Source: Litorimonas sp947503715
GTDB taxonomy: Bacteria; Pseudomonadota; Alphaproteobacteria; Caulobacterales; Maricaulaceae
Assembly: GCF_050271975.1 (NCBI RefSeq)
Contig: NZ_CP189850.1
Coordinates: forward strand, 1,612,001 to 1,676,000
Direction: 5' to 3'
Length of the DNA: 64,000 bases
Below the pieces are notes generated by a model, which ran no database searches, had not been told where the DNA came from, and saw only the letters and a program-made list of their open reading frames with translations. Positions 16,221 to 25,100 of the stretch are shown here, in pieces. The position numbers were made by a program, and so were the translations under genes. How positions within the stretch are numbered: position 1 is the stretch's first letter; the number at the start of each line of letters is the position of its first letter.

Positions 16221-16662
16221 CCTTAAAATCTCCGGCTATGCCAGTGTTTTCGGGCAGGTGGACCTGTCCGGTGACCGTGTGGCGCGGGGCGCATTTGCGG
16301 CCTCGCTGCTGGCGCGGATGGAAAAACTGCCCATGCTGTTCGGGCATAAGACCGATACACCGATTGGCGTCTGGGACCGTGTGATCGAAGACCGTCACGG
16401 TCTCTTCGTCTCGGGGCGTATCCTGTCCGGCGCGAAACTGGCCGATCAGACCATCCGCCTCGTGCAGGAATATGCCGTGACCGGATTATCCATCGGATAC
16501 AGGACCAATCGGTCCAGTAAAACAACAGTCGGGCGAAATCTGCTCGACCTTGACCTTTGGGAGGTGTCCGTCGTCGCCTTCCCGATGCTGCGCTCTGCGC
16601 GGATCACTCAAATCGGCGACACTCTCAATGACAACGCAGACCACAATAGGAGAATTGCGTGA
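16210..16662 (+). CDS. GTA prohead protease (gp4), HK97 family
   Basis: 150 residues beginning at GTG 16210, 11 bp inside the preceding gene. HK97 prohead protease (S78) motifs: GYASVFGQVDLSGDRVARGAF at the N-terminus, catalytic His in LFGHKTDTPIG and Ser in VTGLSIGYR, ending LWEVSVVAFPM. It trims the capsid protein during head maturation. It overlaps the capsid gene by 4 bp. Confidence 0.93.
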   Translation: MINDLKISGYASVFGQVDLSGDRVARGAFAASLLARMEKLPMLFGHKTDTPIGVWDRVIEDRHGLFVSGRILSGAKLADQTIRLVQEYAVTGLSIGYRTNRSSKTTVGRNLLDLDLWEVSVVAFPMLRSARITQIGDTLNDNADHNRRIA

Positions 16663-17849
16663 CCCCTGAACTACAAACAAAAATGACGCCTGAGCTAAAA
16701 ACAGCTCAAGCGGATTTCGCCACCACCTTCGCCGCCTTCCGCGACGCCAATGATGCGCGCCTCGCGGAAATCGAAGCGAAATCCTCGCCGGATCCGCTGC
16801 TCTCCGAAAAGGTCGACCGCCTGAATACGGCACTGGATGCGCAGACCAAGCGTATCGAAAACCTGACTCTCTCCGGCGCACGGCCCGGCTTCGCACCGGC
16901 CTCTGGCACGGAAGCCAAGTCGGCCTGGGCCAGTTTTATCCGCACGGGGGATGCCTCCGCGCTTGAGGGCAAATCCCTGTCCAGCGTGGACGGGGAGGGC
17001 GGCTTGATTGCGCCTGTTGAAACAGAATCCCGTATCGATTCGGCGCTGCTCGAAACCTCTCCCATGCGTGGCCTTGCCACGGTGCGGACGATTGGGGCGA
17101 CCGCGTTCCGCAAACCTGTGGCGGCCTCCGGTGCACAATCCGGTTGGGCGGGCGAGACCGAGGCACGGGTCGAAACCGATGCGCCGCAACTCGAATTGCT
17201 AGATTTCCCGGCGGGCGAACTCTACGCCATGCCCGCCGCGACGCAGGCCCTGCTGGATGACAGCGTCGCCGATGTCGATGCCTGGCTGGCCGATGAGGTC
17301 CGCGACGTCTTTGCCGCGCAGGAAACGGCGGCGTTCGTGAATGGCGATGGTGTGAATAAACCGCGCGGGTTCCTGTCCTATACCTCCCGTCCCGACGGCT
17401 TGCAGAGTTTCGGTGAAATTGGTGAGGTCTTGTCGGGTGAAGCGGGTGTGTTTGAGACGGATGACCTGCTCAACCTGCTCTACGCGCCCAATTCCCGCTA
17501 CCGCACGAATGGCAGTTTCGTCATGAACCGCCGGACGATTAATGAAGTCCGGAAGTTCAAGGACACGGAAGGGAATTACATCTGGCGACCGTCGGAAGCG
17601 GCCGGCACGCCGTCCAGCTTACTCGGCTATAATCTCGTCGAGATGGAGGACATGCCGGATGTCTCAACGGGACAGGCCTGCGCCGCGTTCGGGGATTTTC
17701 GTCGCGGTTACCTGATCGCCGACCGTCAGGGCGTGCGCGTCCTGCGCGACCCGTATTCCGCCAAGCCTTACGTCTTGTTTTACACGACGAAACGTGTCGG
17801 CGGTGGCGTGCAGGACTTTGACGCGATCAAGGTTTTGAAAGCGGCCTAA
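16659..17849 (+). CDS. GTA major capsid protein (gp5), HK97 family
   Basis: 396 residues, GTG start with AGGAG eight bases upstream. The first about 100 residues are the coiled-coil delta domain removed by the protease (ending near GARPGFAPASG). The HK97 fold follows with GGLIAPVETESRID, an E-loop region, GDGVNKPRGFLSY, and MNRRTINEVRKFKD. It makes the GTA head shell. An intrinsic terminator lies 45 bp after the stop. Confidence 0.95.
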   Translation: MTPELQTKMTPELKTAQADFATTFAAFRDANDARLAEIEAKSSPDPLLSEKVDRLNTALDAQTKRIENLTLSGARPGFAPASGTEAKSAWASFIRTGDASALEGKSLSSVDGEGGLIAPVETESRIDSALLETSPMRGLATVRTIGATAFRKPVAASGAQSGWAGETEARVETDAPQLELLDFPAGELYAMPAATQALLDDSVADVDAWLADEVRDVFAAQETAAFVNGDGVNKPRGFLSYTSRPDGLQSFGEIGEVLSGEAGVFETDDLLNLLYAPNSRYRTNGSFVMNRRTINEVRKFKDTEGNYIWRPSEAAGTPSSLLGYNLVEMEDMPDVSTGQACAAFGDFRRGYLIADRQGVRVLRDPYSAKPYVLFYTTKRVGGGVQDFDAIKVLKAA

Positions 17850-17858
17850 AGCTAAATA

Positions 17859-17876
17859 CCTCTCCTCGGGGAGAGG
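17859..17876. repeat. Short palindrome after the capsid gene
   Basis: CCTCTCC and GGAGAGG flank a four-base TCGG loop, 9 bp after the capsid stop. There is no T run directly after it, so it is not a terminator alone, but it sits 17 bp before a real one. It resembles the palindrome at 63781-63798 in design (C-rich, CG centre, G-rich). Confidence 0.6.
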
Positions 17877-17893
17877 AAACTCCAACCAACACA

Positions 17894-17918
17894 GGCTCGC
17901 CACTCGGCGGGCCTTTTT
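17894..17918 (+). terminator. Intrinsic terminator inside the GTA cluster
   Basis: GGCTCGCC, loop ACTC, GGCGGGCC (8 bp stem with one G-U pair) followed by five T. It lies between the capsid gene and gp6, in a 91-bp gap of an otherwise overlapping gene train. It would separate head-gene from tail-gene transcription unless bypassed. GafZ-type antitermination in Caulobacter works on terminators inside the GTA cluster. Confidence 0.8.
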
Positions 17919-17940
17919 CATTTTCACCTTGCGAGACCCT

Positions 17941-18450
17941 ATGACCCTTACCGATCTCTCCCCGCCGCCCACCGGTCCCGTGACCCTTTCGGCGGCGAAA
18001 ACTTTTCTGCGCGTTGACCATGACCATGAGGACGCGCTCATCACGGACCTCATCGACTCGGCGGCGCGGCAGATCGAGCCGCTCATTTGCGCCAGTCTTA
18101 TCACCCGTCAACAGCTTCTGACCAAGCGCGTGCGTGGCGGGTGTGTCTATCTCAACCGCTATCCGGTGACCTCTGTCGAGGCCGTGCGAGTGGAGGGCGA
18201 GGATGTGGACTATACGGCCAATCTGAAAGCCCGCCCCGCCAGTTTCCGCATCGATGTGCCGGATGGCACGGTCTGCGAAATCGGATTTACGGCAGGGTAC
18301 GGCACGGACCCGTCAGACATCCCGACACCCCTCAGACAGGCGCTGCTGCTGCTCGTCGCGCATCTTTATGAGCATCGCGAGGGCGATATCCCGCCGCTGC
18401 CACTGATGGTGGGGGCCTTGCTCCAACCTTACCGGGGAGTGCGGCTATGA
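17941..18450 (+). CDS. GTA head-tail connector (gp6)
   Basis: 169 residues. Matches the phage gp6-like/phiE125 gp8 connector family: VTLSAAKTFLRVDHDHEDALITDLI near the N-terminus, a middle with YPVTSVEAVRVEG, and TPLRQALLLLVAHLYEHREG near the end. It forms the ring below the portal. ATG 17941 is chosen over an in-frame TTG at 17929. First gene after the internal terminator. It overlaps the next gene by 4 bp. Confidence 0.9.
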   Translation: MTLTDLSPPPTGPVTLSAAKTFLRVDHDHEDALITDLIDSAARQIEPLICASLITRQQLLTKRVRGGCVYLNRYPVTSVEAVRVEGEDVDYTANLKARPASFRIDVPDGTVCEIGFTAGYGTDPSDIPTPLRQALLLLVAHLYEHREGDIPPLPLMVGALLQPYRGVRL

Positions 18451-18764
18451 TCGGGCAATTGCGAAAGCGTATCGGGCTCTACGCGCCGGAAACTGTGGCG
18501 GATGATCTCGGCGGGACGATTACGACCTGGGCGTTTCAACGCGGGCTCTGGGCGGCCATCCAGCCCCGCGCGATTTCAGAGACGCGCGAGAATGGGCGAC
18601 TTTCCGTCACGCAGAGCTATCTCGTGACTATCCGCTACCAAACACATTTTCCGGAACGGGCGCGGCTTGTCTGGGGTGACCGTATCCTCCGCGTTGTCGC
18701 GGCGAGCGATCCCGATACGCGGGGCGAGCGGTTGCACCTGATCTGTGAGGAGGAAAAACAATGA
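18447..18764 (+). CDS. GTA head-tail adaptor (gp7)
   Basis: 105 residues with the head-completion/adaptor family pattern: IGQLRKRIGLYAPETVADDLGG, then WAAIQPRAISETRENGRL and GDRILRVVAASDPDTRGERLHL. It is a small beta-barrel ring joining the head connector to the tail. Four-base overlaps on both sides. Confidence 0.9.
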   Translation: MIGQLRKRIGLYAPETVADDLGGTITTWAFQRGLWAAIQPRAISETRENGRLSVTQSYLVTIRYQTHFPERARLVWGDRILRVVAASDPDTRGERLHLICEEEKQ

Positions 18765-19183
18765 TGACTGACCATGCCGAAGCGCTGGCGAAAGCGGTGC
18801 ATGCCGTGCTGCGCGATGATTTCCACGTGCAGGACAGTTTTGGGGAACCGCCGCGTCTCTATGACGCCGCGCCTGAAGATCCCGTCTTCCCCTATCTCAC
18901 CTATGGCGCGATGCGGTCCGAAGATATTGGCGCGGATGAGACGCCGCTCTCGGCCCATCAAATGACGCTGCATATCTGGTCACGCTATGCGGGACGGGCG
19001 GAGGTCCTGACCCTCATCCGCCGCGTGAATGCGGCACTGACGGCGGAGACACTCACGGCTGCAGGCGATATCGCCGTGCGCAGCGCCAATCCGATTTATT
19101 CCGACATTCTGCGCGCGCCGGACGGCTTCACCCGTCACGGCGTTTTGCGCCTGTCATTCACAGTTCAAGGAGATGCCATATGA
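18761..19183 (+). CDS. GTA tail terminator-like protein (gp8, DUF3168)
   Basis: 140 residues of the DUF3168 family (LAKAVHAVLRDD at the start, FPYLTYGAMRSED, HIWSRYAGRAEVLTLIRRV in the middle, GVLRLSF at the end). DUF3168 proteins cap the tail tube and join it to the head. Two adjacent ATGs (18761, 18764) could start it. Coupled to its neighbours by 4-bp overlaps. Confidence 0.9.
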   Translation: MMTDHAEALAKAVHAVLRDDFHVQDSFGEPPRLYDAAPEDPVFPYLTYGAMRSEDIGADETPLSAHQMTLHIWSRYAGRAEVLTLIRRVNAALTAETLTAAGDIAVRSANPIYSDILRAPDGFTRHGVLRLSFTVQGDAI

Positions 19184-19584
19184 GCGCGCAACGGGGCAGC
19201 CAAATGCTGCTAAAAATTCAAGACGGTGCGGGATATGCGACCGTCGCCGGATTACGGACGAAGACCCTGCGCCTGAACGCGCGGCCCGTGGATGTGACGG
19301 ATACGGCGTCGCAAGGGTGGAAGGAATTGCTCCCCGGCGCGGGCATCCGCACAGCGGAAATCTCCGGCACAGGCGTGTTCCGCGATGCGGGCTCGGACGT
19401 GCTCATCCGCGCGGCCTTTTTCGAGCAAGCAGTGCAGGACTGCCAATTCGTCATTCCCGATTTCGGGACAGTTACAGGGGCATTTCTCGTCACGGGCCTG
19501 TCCTATGCGGGCAGTTACAATGGCGAAGCGCAATTTGAATTGAGCTTGTCCAGTGCGGGCGTGCCTGAATTTGCACCACTATGA
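19180..19584 (+). CDS. GTA major tail protein (gp9)
   Basis: 134 residues, TP901-1-type major tail protein: VDVTDTASQGWKELLPGAGIRTAEISGTGVF is the typical tube-protein core. It stacks in rings to form the tail tube. The start overlaps gp8 by 4 bp, the stop overlaps gp10. Confidence 0.92.
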   Translation: MSAQRGSQMLLKIQDGAGYATVAGLRTKTLRLNARPVDVTDTASQGWKELLPGAGIRTAEISGTGVFRDAGSDVLIRAAFFEQAVQDCQFVIPDFGTVTGAFLVTGLSYAGSYNGEAQFELSLSSAGVPEFAPL

Positions 19585-19871
19585 GCGGTTTCCGTCCGGG
19601 GGACCGGATCGTGATGATTGACGGCGTGGAAACACGCCTGCGGCTCACCGTCTCGGCGTTGGCGGAGATCGCGAATGTGACGGGGTCTGATAGTCCCGCA
19701 GCGCTTGCCAATCGGCTTCGTCAAGCCGGGCGCGGCGGGGATATGGGGGTGTGGCAGGGCCTTGTCAGTGCGCTCGCAACACCACGGCCTGCGGCGGAAA
19801 TTCCGGAAGATGAACTCGCAAAATTTCTGCCGGATATTGCCGCCGTCATTGCCGAAGGATTGGGCGCATGA
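19581..19871 (+). CDS. GTA gp10-family tail chaperone
   Basis: 96 residues matching the GTA gp10 family: an N-terminal strand region (GDRIVMIDGVETRLRLTVSALAEIANVTG) and a helical C-terminus. By position between tube protein and tape measure it is an assembly chaperone for the tape measure. It overlaps both neighbours by 4 bp. Confidence 0.85.
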   Translation: MSGFRPGDRIVMIDGVETRLRLTVSALAEIANVTGSDSPAALANRLRQAGRGGDMGVWQGLVSALATPRPAAEIPEDELAKFLPDIAAVIAEGLGA

Positions 19872-20068
19872 GCTGGCCGTTTGAAAGCTGGCAACAGATC
19901 GCCATTCGCCGGTTTGGACTCATACCGTCAGAGTTTTGGGCCATGCCCGTGCGGGATTGGCTGACGCTTCTGGACGGCGCGAAACCAAGTGGATTTGACC
20001 GCGAGGCTCTGGACGCATTGCTCACATTATTTCCTGATGAAGGAGGGTCAAATGAACCCGAAAGATAG
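19868..20068 (+). CDS. Tail assembly chaperone (gp10.1-like)
   Basis: 66-residue protein of the short tail-assembly-chaperone family found in rhizobial and caulobacterial GTAs: WQQIAIRRFGLIPSEFWAMPVRDW with the Trp-rich pattern near the start. It is likely the second of a pair of tape-measure chaperones, here as its own gene rather than by frameshift. It overlaps the tape-measure gene by 17 bp in another frame. Confidence 0.82.
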   Translation: MSWPFESWQQIAIRRFGLIPSEFWAMPVRDWLTLLDGAKPSGFDREALDALLTLFPDEGGSNEPER

Positions 20069-20462
20069 CGCCGCAAATGCGCTCGATAATTTTGCCAATG
20101 GAGCGGGCGCGGAGGCCGCCAATGGGCTCGCCAATGTGTTTGAACAGGCGGGGGATCGCATTGCGGACAGTCTCGAACGGGCCGCGCGATCGGGGGAACT
20201 CTCATTTAACTCCCTCGCAGAAAGTATCGCTTCTGACTTCGCGCGATTGGCCGTCGATCAACTCATTACCGCGCCACTCGAAAGCCTTGTGGGTTCGCTG
20301 ACTAATTCGCTCTCCGGTGCGATTTCAGGCGGCGGCTCATCCGTCACCGTCAACCTTTCCATGCCGCAGAATTCAGGCGCGTCCGGCCCGCAAGTCTCCG
20401 GAGCGCAGATCGCCGCACGGGTCGCGCAGGCCGTCGGCAAAGCCCAAAATCGAACAGGATAA
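20052..20462 (+). CDS. GTA tape measure protein (gp11), unusually short
   Basis: 136 residues from ATG 20052, chosen because of a perfect AGGAGG seven bases upstream inside the preceding gene. The segment SLAESIASDFARLAVDQLITAPLE near residue 60 is the conserved C-terminal part of tape-measure proteins; the rest is Gly/Ala/Ser-rich without the long helical middle. The tape measure sets tail length, so a protein this short (RcGTA gp11 is about 220 residues) implies a very short tail. Confidence 0.82.
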   Translation: MNPKDSAANALDNFANGAGAEAANGLANVFEQAGDRIADSLERAARSGELSFNSLAESIASDFARLAVDQLITAPLESLVGSLTNSLSGAISGGGSSVTVNLSMPQNSGASGPQVSGAQIAARVAQAVGKAQNRTG

Positions 20463-20465
20463 AAC

Positions 20466-21089
20466 ATGACAGATTTTCACGATATCCGCTTCCCGCTCCA
20501 CCTCGCTTTCGGCGCGAGTGGTGGCCCCGTGCGGCGCACCACAATCCTTCCGCTGGCAAGTGGCGGCGAAGTTAGAAATGCTCCACATCGTCATTCCAAA
20601 CGACGTTACAACGCCGTCGCAGGATTGAAGTCCTCGGAACAAGCCACTGAAATTATGTCATTCTTTGAGGCGAGATATGGGCCTTTATACGCTTTCCGCT
20701 TTCGCGACCCATTGGATCATGCGAGTTCGAATTTAATTGCGCCGACAGATCAACGGCTCGGATATGGCGATGGAGAGACGACCCGTTTTCAACTTCGCAA
20801 AGCCTATGGTAACGCGCCATATACTTATTGGCGGCCCATCACAAAACCTGTTGCGGGCACGGTTGTCGCCGCGATTGATGGCATTGTTACAACAGAATTT
20901 GACGTCGATCTCCTCTCCGGAATTATCATCTTTGCGATGCCGCCAAATACTGGGGCCATCGTCACAGCCGGCTTCGAATTCGATGTTCCCGTCCGTTTCG
21001 GCTCCGACGTGCTCGACATTGTTCTCGATGATTTCGGCGCGACGCAAATTCAGGACATCCCCCTGATCGAGGTGCAGGATTATGTCTGA
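20466..21089 (+). CDS. GTA distal tail protein (gp12, DUF2460)
   Basis: 207 residues of DUF2460: FHDIRFPLHLAFGASGGPVRRT at the start, HSKRRYNAVAGLKSSEQATEIMSFFEARYGPLYAFRFRDPLD in the first half and DVPVRFGSDVLD near the end. It forms the ring between tail tube and baseplate hub. Separated from the tape measure by 3 bp; it overlaps the hub gene by 8 bp. Codon use is slightly more AT-rich here than in gp6-gp9. Confidence 0.93.
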   Translation: MTDFHDIRFPLHLAFGASGGPVRRTTILPLASGGEVRNAPHRHSKRRYNAVAGLKSSEQATEIMSFFEARYGPLYAFRFRDPLDHASSNLIAPTDQRLGYGDGETTRFQLRKAYGNAPYTYWRPITKPVAGTVVAAIDGIVTTEFDVDLLSGIIIFAMPPNTGAIVTAGFEFDVPVRFGSDVLDIVLDDFGATQIQDIPLIEVQDYV

Positions 21090-21705
21090 GGTTACGACAC
21101 TCTGCTTCCTCTGGCGGCTGACCTTGAAGGACGGGTCCACCATCGGATTGACCGATCATGATGTGGACTTAAATATAGACGGCGTGACCTATTCTCCACG
21201 TAGCGGGGCGGAGAGTTCCCTCATTGAAACACAGGCCGGATTAGCGGCGGATAGCGCCACGCTTCAAACCGTTCTCGACCTCCCAAATCTCTCGCCGCAA
21301 GCCATTCGCGACGGCGCATTGGACACGGCCCGTATCGCGCAATTCCGGCATGATTGGCGGCGTGGTGAGACAGTCCTTCTGAGTGAGGGACGCATCGGTG
21401 ACATCTCTCAAAATGGAGATCGGTTCGAAGCCGAATGGCTCGGCCTCGCCAGCTTGCTCGACCGGTCCACAGGCCGCGTCTTTTCCCGCCAATGCGATGC
21501 GAGTTTTGGGGATACACGATGCGGATTAAACATCACAGATTTTCCCGAAGACACGGATTGCCCGCGCACCTTTCTCGCCTGTCGGGATCAGTTCGCGAAC
21601 ACGCTCAATTTCCGTGGCTTCCCCTACCTCCTCGGCGATGACGCGCTGCAATCCGATATACGATCCGCAGATCGCCGCGATGGAAGTTCGCGTTACCGAT
21701 TATGA
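21082..21705 (+). CDS. GTA hub protein (gp13, DUF2163/BR0599), compact form
   Basis: 207 residues. The N-terminal half matches DUF2163 (LWRLTLKDGSTIGLTDHD, then GRIGDISQNG and LDRSTGRVFSRQCD) and the end has the BR0599 motif NTLNFRGFPYLLGDDAL. Four Cys remain (QCDASFGDTRCG and DCPRTFLACR); in RcGTA four Cys of the hub bind an iron-sulfur cluster. Usual gp13 proteins are about 280-290 residues: the stretch between the second and third Cys, normally a beta domain, appears deleted. Overlaps on both sides. Confidence 0.88.
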   Translation: MSEVTTLCFLWRLTLKDGSTIGLTDHDVDLNIDGVTYSPRSGAESSLIETQAGLAADSATLQTVLDLPNLSPQAIRDGALDTARIAQFRHDWRRGETVLLSEGRIGDISQNGDRFEAEWLGLASLLDRSTGRVFSRQCDASFGDTRCGLNITDFPEDTDCPRTFLACRDQFANTLNFRGFPYLLGDDALQSDIRSADRRDGSSRYRL

Positions 21706-22142
21706 GCGATCCACAGTTGAGGGCCGAAATCCTGCGCCTCGCGCGAGACTGGCTCGACACGCCCTATCGGCATCAGGCGAGCGTGAAGGGCGCGGGGACA
21801 GACTGTCTCGGCCTCATTCGTGGTATCTGGCGGGAGCTTTATGGGGCAGAGCCGGAAACCCCGCCCGCCTACACGCCGGACTGGGCGGAGCAATCGGGTG
21901 AAGAAACCTTGCGCGATGCGGCGGCGCGGTGGCTCACGCCGATTGCCACGCCACGTCCGGGGGATGCGCTCCTTTTCCGCATGACGCCCACTGCGCCGTG
22001 CAAACATATCGGTATTCTCTCCGCGCCCGACACGCTGCTCCACGCCTATTGGGGCAAGGCGGTCGTGGAATCACATCTGGTTCCTTTCTGGCAGCGGCGT
22101 CACGTCGCTAGCTTTGCCTTTCCACCGCTCTCACAGGAGTAA
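21702..22142 (+). CDS. GTA NlpC/P60-type peptidase (gp14)
   Basis: 146 residues of the putative phage cell-wall peptidase family. Catalytic Cys lies in GAGTDCLGLIRGIWREL (near residue 37) with a His in PCKHIGILS, as in NlpC/P60 enzymes. It is carried at the tail tip, where it opens peptidoglycan of the recipient. ATGA overlap with the hub gene; 3 bp to gp15. Confidence 0.92.
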   Translation: MSDPQLRAEILRLARDWLDTPYRHQASVKGAGTDCLGLIRGIWRELYGAEPETPPAYTPDWAEQSGEETLRDAAARWLTPIATPRPGDALLFRMTPTAPCKHIGILSAPDTLLHAYWGKAVVESHLVPFWQRRHVASFAFPPLSQE

Positions 22143-22145
22143 ATC

Positions 22146-25100
22146 ATGGCCAATCTCGCCACGACGGCTGCACAATTTGCCGGACAGGCCCTCGTCAATA
22201 CGGCCAGCCAGATCGCGATTGCGACGGCGACGAGCTATATCAGCCGTGCATTCGATAATCGCAATTTCCAAGGGCCGAGGCTGGACGGATTTCATCTGCA
22301 AACCAGTCGGGACGGTGCGCCCATGGCGCGGGTTTTCGGTCGTGTGCGACTGGCGGGGCAGGTGATTTGGGCAAGCCATGTGCGTGAGACCTCGACGGAA
22401 GAATCCGTGGGCGGGAAGGGCGGCGGACCGACACAGACGAATTTTAGCTATACTATTAGTTTTGCGATTGGCCTCTGTGAGGGTGAAATTCTTGGCGTGG
22501 ACCGGATTTGGGCGAATGGGGTGCCGCTCGCAACAGTGGGGCTGGATATGCGGGTTTATCGGGGGACCGAGACCCAAGCGCCCGACCCAATTATCGCAGC
22601 GACAGAACCCAGAGCCGTCCCGGCCTTTCGCGGGACGGCCTATCTCGTGTTCGAGGACTTTCCGCTGGATGAATACGGTTCCCGCCTGCCGCAGATCAAT
22701 GTGGAGGTCGTGCGGGCGGGGCGGCAATCGGGACGGTTGGAAAGCCTTGTCCAATCGGTGAACCTGCTGCCCGGATCGGGGGAGTTTGCCTATGCCACGA
22801 CGATTATCGAGGAAAGCCAACGCCCCGGTCAGACGCGTCCAATGAATATGAATAATCTGTCGGGGCAGGCGGATATCGAATTGGCGCTGGACCAGCTACA
22901 GGCGCAGCTTCCCAATTGTCGAAATGTGTCGATTATCAATAGCTGGTTCGGGACGTCGATGCGGGCGGCGGACTGTGAAATTAGGCCCGGTGTCGAGCAG
23001 GATTTTCGAAATGTTCGGAACAGCGAGTGGCAGGTCGGGCGCGACAATCGCGGCTCGGCCTGGTTGGTCAGTACGGATGGCGAGTCGGTCGCCAATGGGG
23101 GCCGTCCAAACTTTGGCGGCACACCTTCTGATGAGAGCATCATTCAGGCCATTCGCGCGATCCGCGGACGCGGGATGACGGTGACGCTCTATCCGTTTCT
23201 GATGATGGATGTAGAGGGCTTCCCGTGGCGAGGGCGGGTGACGTCCCACCGTGACGGGACGAATGGTGTGCGGGGCGATATCAATGATTTTTTCGGGACG
23301 GCGCAGGGGTCCGATTTCACTCTCGGCGCGGGCGAAGACCATCACCGGGGTCCCGATAATCGCTTTCGCAATTATATCCTGACCCAGGCCAATCTGGCGC
23401 GACGGGCGGGCGGCGTGGACCGCTTTGTCATTGGGTCTGAAATGGTCGCGTTGACGACATTGCGCGATGCCTCGAACCGTTTTCCGGCGGTGGAAAAACT
23501 GGCGGAATTGGCGGGTGATGTTCGTGCGATGTTGGGGCCGAATACGGGTATAACTTATGCCGCCGATTGGTCGGAATATTTTGGATTCCATCCCCAAGAC
23601 GGAAGCGGTGACGTAAACTTTCATCTTGATGAATTATGGTCTCATCCCGCAATCACGGCGGTCGGGATTGACGCCTATTTTCCACTCTCCGATTGGCGGG
23701 AGGGTGACCATGTGGACGGCGCGAATTTTGACCATCCTTACGCGCCCGAATATCTCTCTGCCAATATCGAGGGTGGGGAAGGCTATGAGTGGTATTATGC
23801 ATCGGATGCGGACCGGGATGCGCAGATCCGAACGCCGATTTCCGACTGGATCTACCGCTATAAAGACCTCCGAAATTGGTGGAAAAATGAGCATCGCAAC
23901 CGCATTGGCGGCGTTGAGCAATCCCCGACAGATTGGGTGCCGGAAAGCAAACCTTTCTGGTTGACGGAGATCGGCTGCCCCGCCGTGAGGTTCGGCGCGA
24001 ACCAACCCAACATCTTCTCTGACGGGCAATCCATTGAATCAGATATCCCATATTATTCAGACGGTTCCCGCGATGATCTCATACAAAGACGTTATCTGGA
24101 GGCGATGATGGGATATTGGGAGAACGCCGCGAATAATCCCGTTTCCGGTGTGTCGGGCGAGCGGATGATCGATAGTTCCGCCATGGCAGTCTGGGCCTGG
24201 GATGCCCGGCCTTATCCAGATTTTCCGGCCCGCACGGATACTTGGTCGGACGGCCAGAACTGGCAAACGGGGCATTGGATTAATGGGCGGACGGGACTGG
24301 TTCTTCTGGCCGATGTGATCACCGATATTTGCGCGGAAGCGGGGCTGTTCGACATTGATGTCAGCCGCGTCTCCGGTCTTGTCTCGGGTTTTACGATTGA
24401 TCGTCCGATGCGCGCGCGGGATGCGCTCTCCGCCTTGATGCAGGCCTATGACATTTCTCTCGCGGAAGAGGGCGGTATCGTCCACTTCTTCACCCCTTCG
24501 GAAACGCCTATAATCTCACTGGAATTAAATAATTTCATCGACAGAGAAGGCGGACTTGTAACGTTCAGCACTGAGGATAATACCGCCTCGCTCAAGGATG
24601 CGCGGTTGACCTTTATCGACGCCAGTCGCGATTACCAGACGGCGACAGTGTCCGCGCGAAATGAATTGGCTGAAACGGTCCGGATTGCCGATCTGCAAGC
24701 CCCCATCGTTTTCGACCCCGGTCAAGCGCGGCGCATTGTCGACCACCTCTTGGCGCAGAGCGAACCTGCGCGGCAGATGGCGCGCTTCTCGCTCTCGCCC
24801 ATGGCAGCGGATGACGTCTCCGTGGGTGGGCGGATTCGCTTGCCGGAGACGGCGGGCGTCTGGCAAATCGTCACGCTTCAACGCGGCGATCAGCTCGATG
24901 TCGGAGCGGTTCTGATGTCGGATCGGAAAGCTGATGCGGTCGTGACGGGGTCTGATACGGGGCGGAGTGAAAATCCGGTCTGGGTTTCTGAACCCGTCGC
25001 CGCGACCTTCGAATTTCCGGGTACGGAGGGGCCGCAACTTGGCGCCCTGATGGACCCGTTCAGACCTGCGATTTTATCCTTAGACTCCATCTCCGTCACA

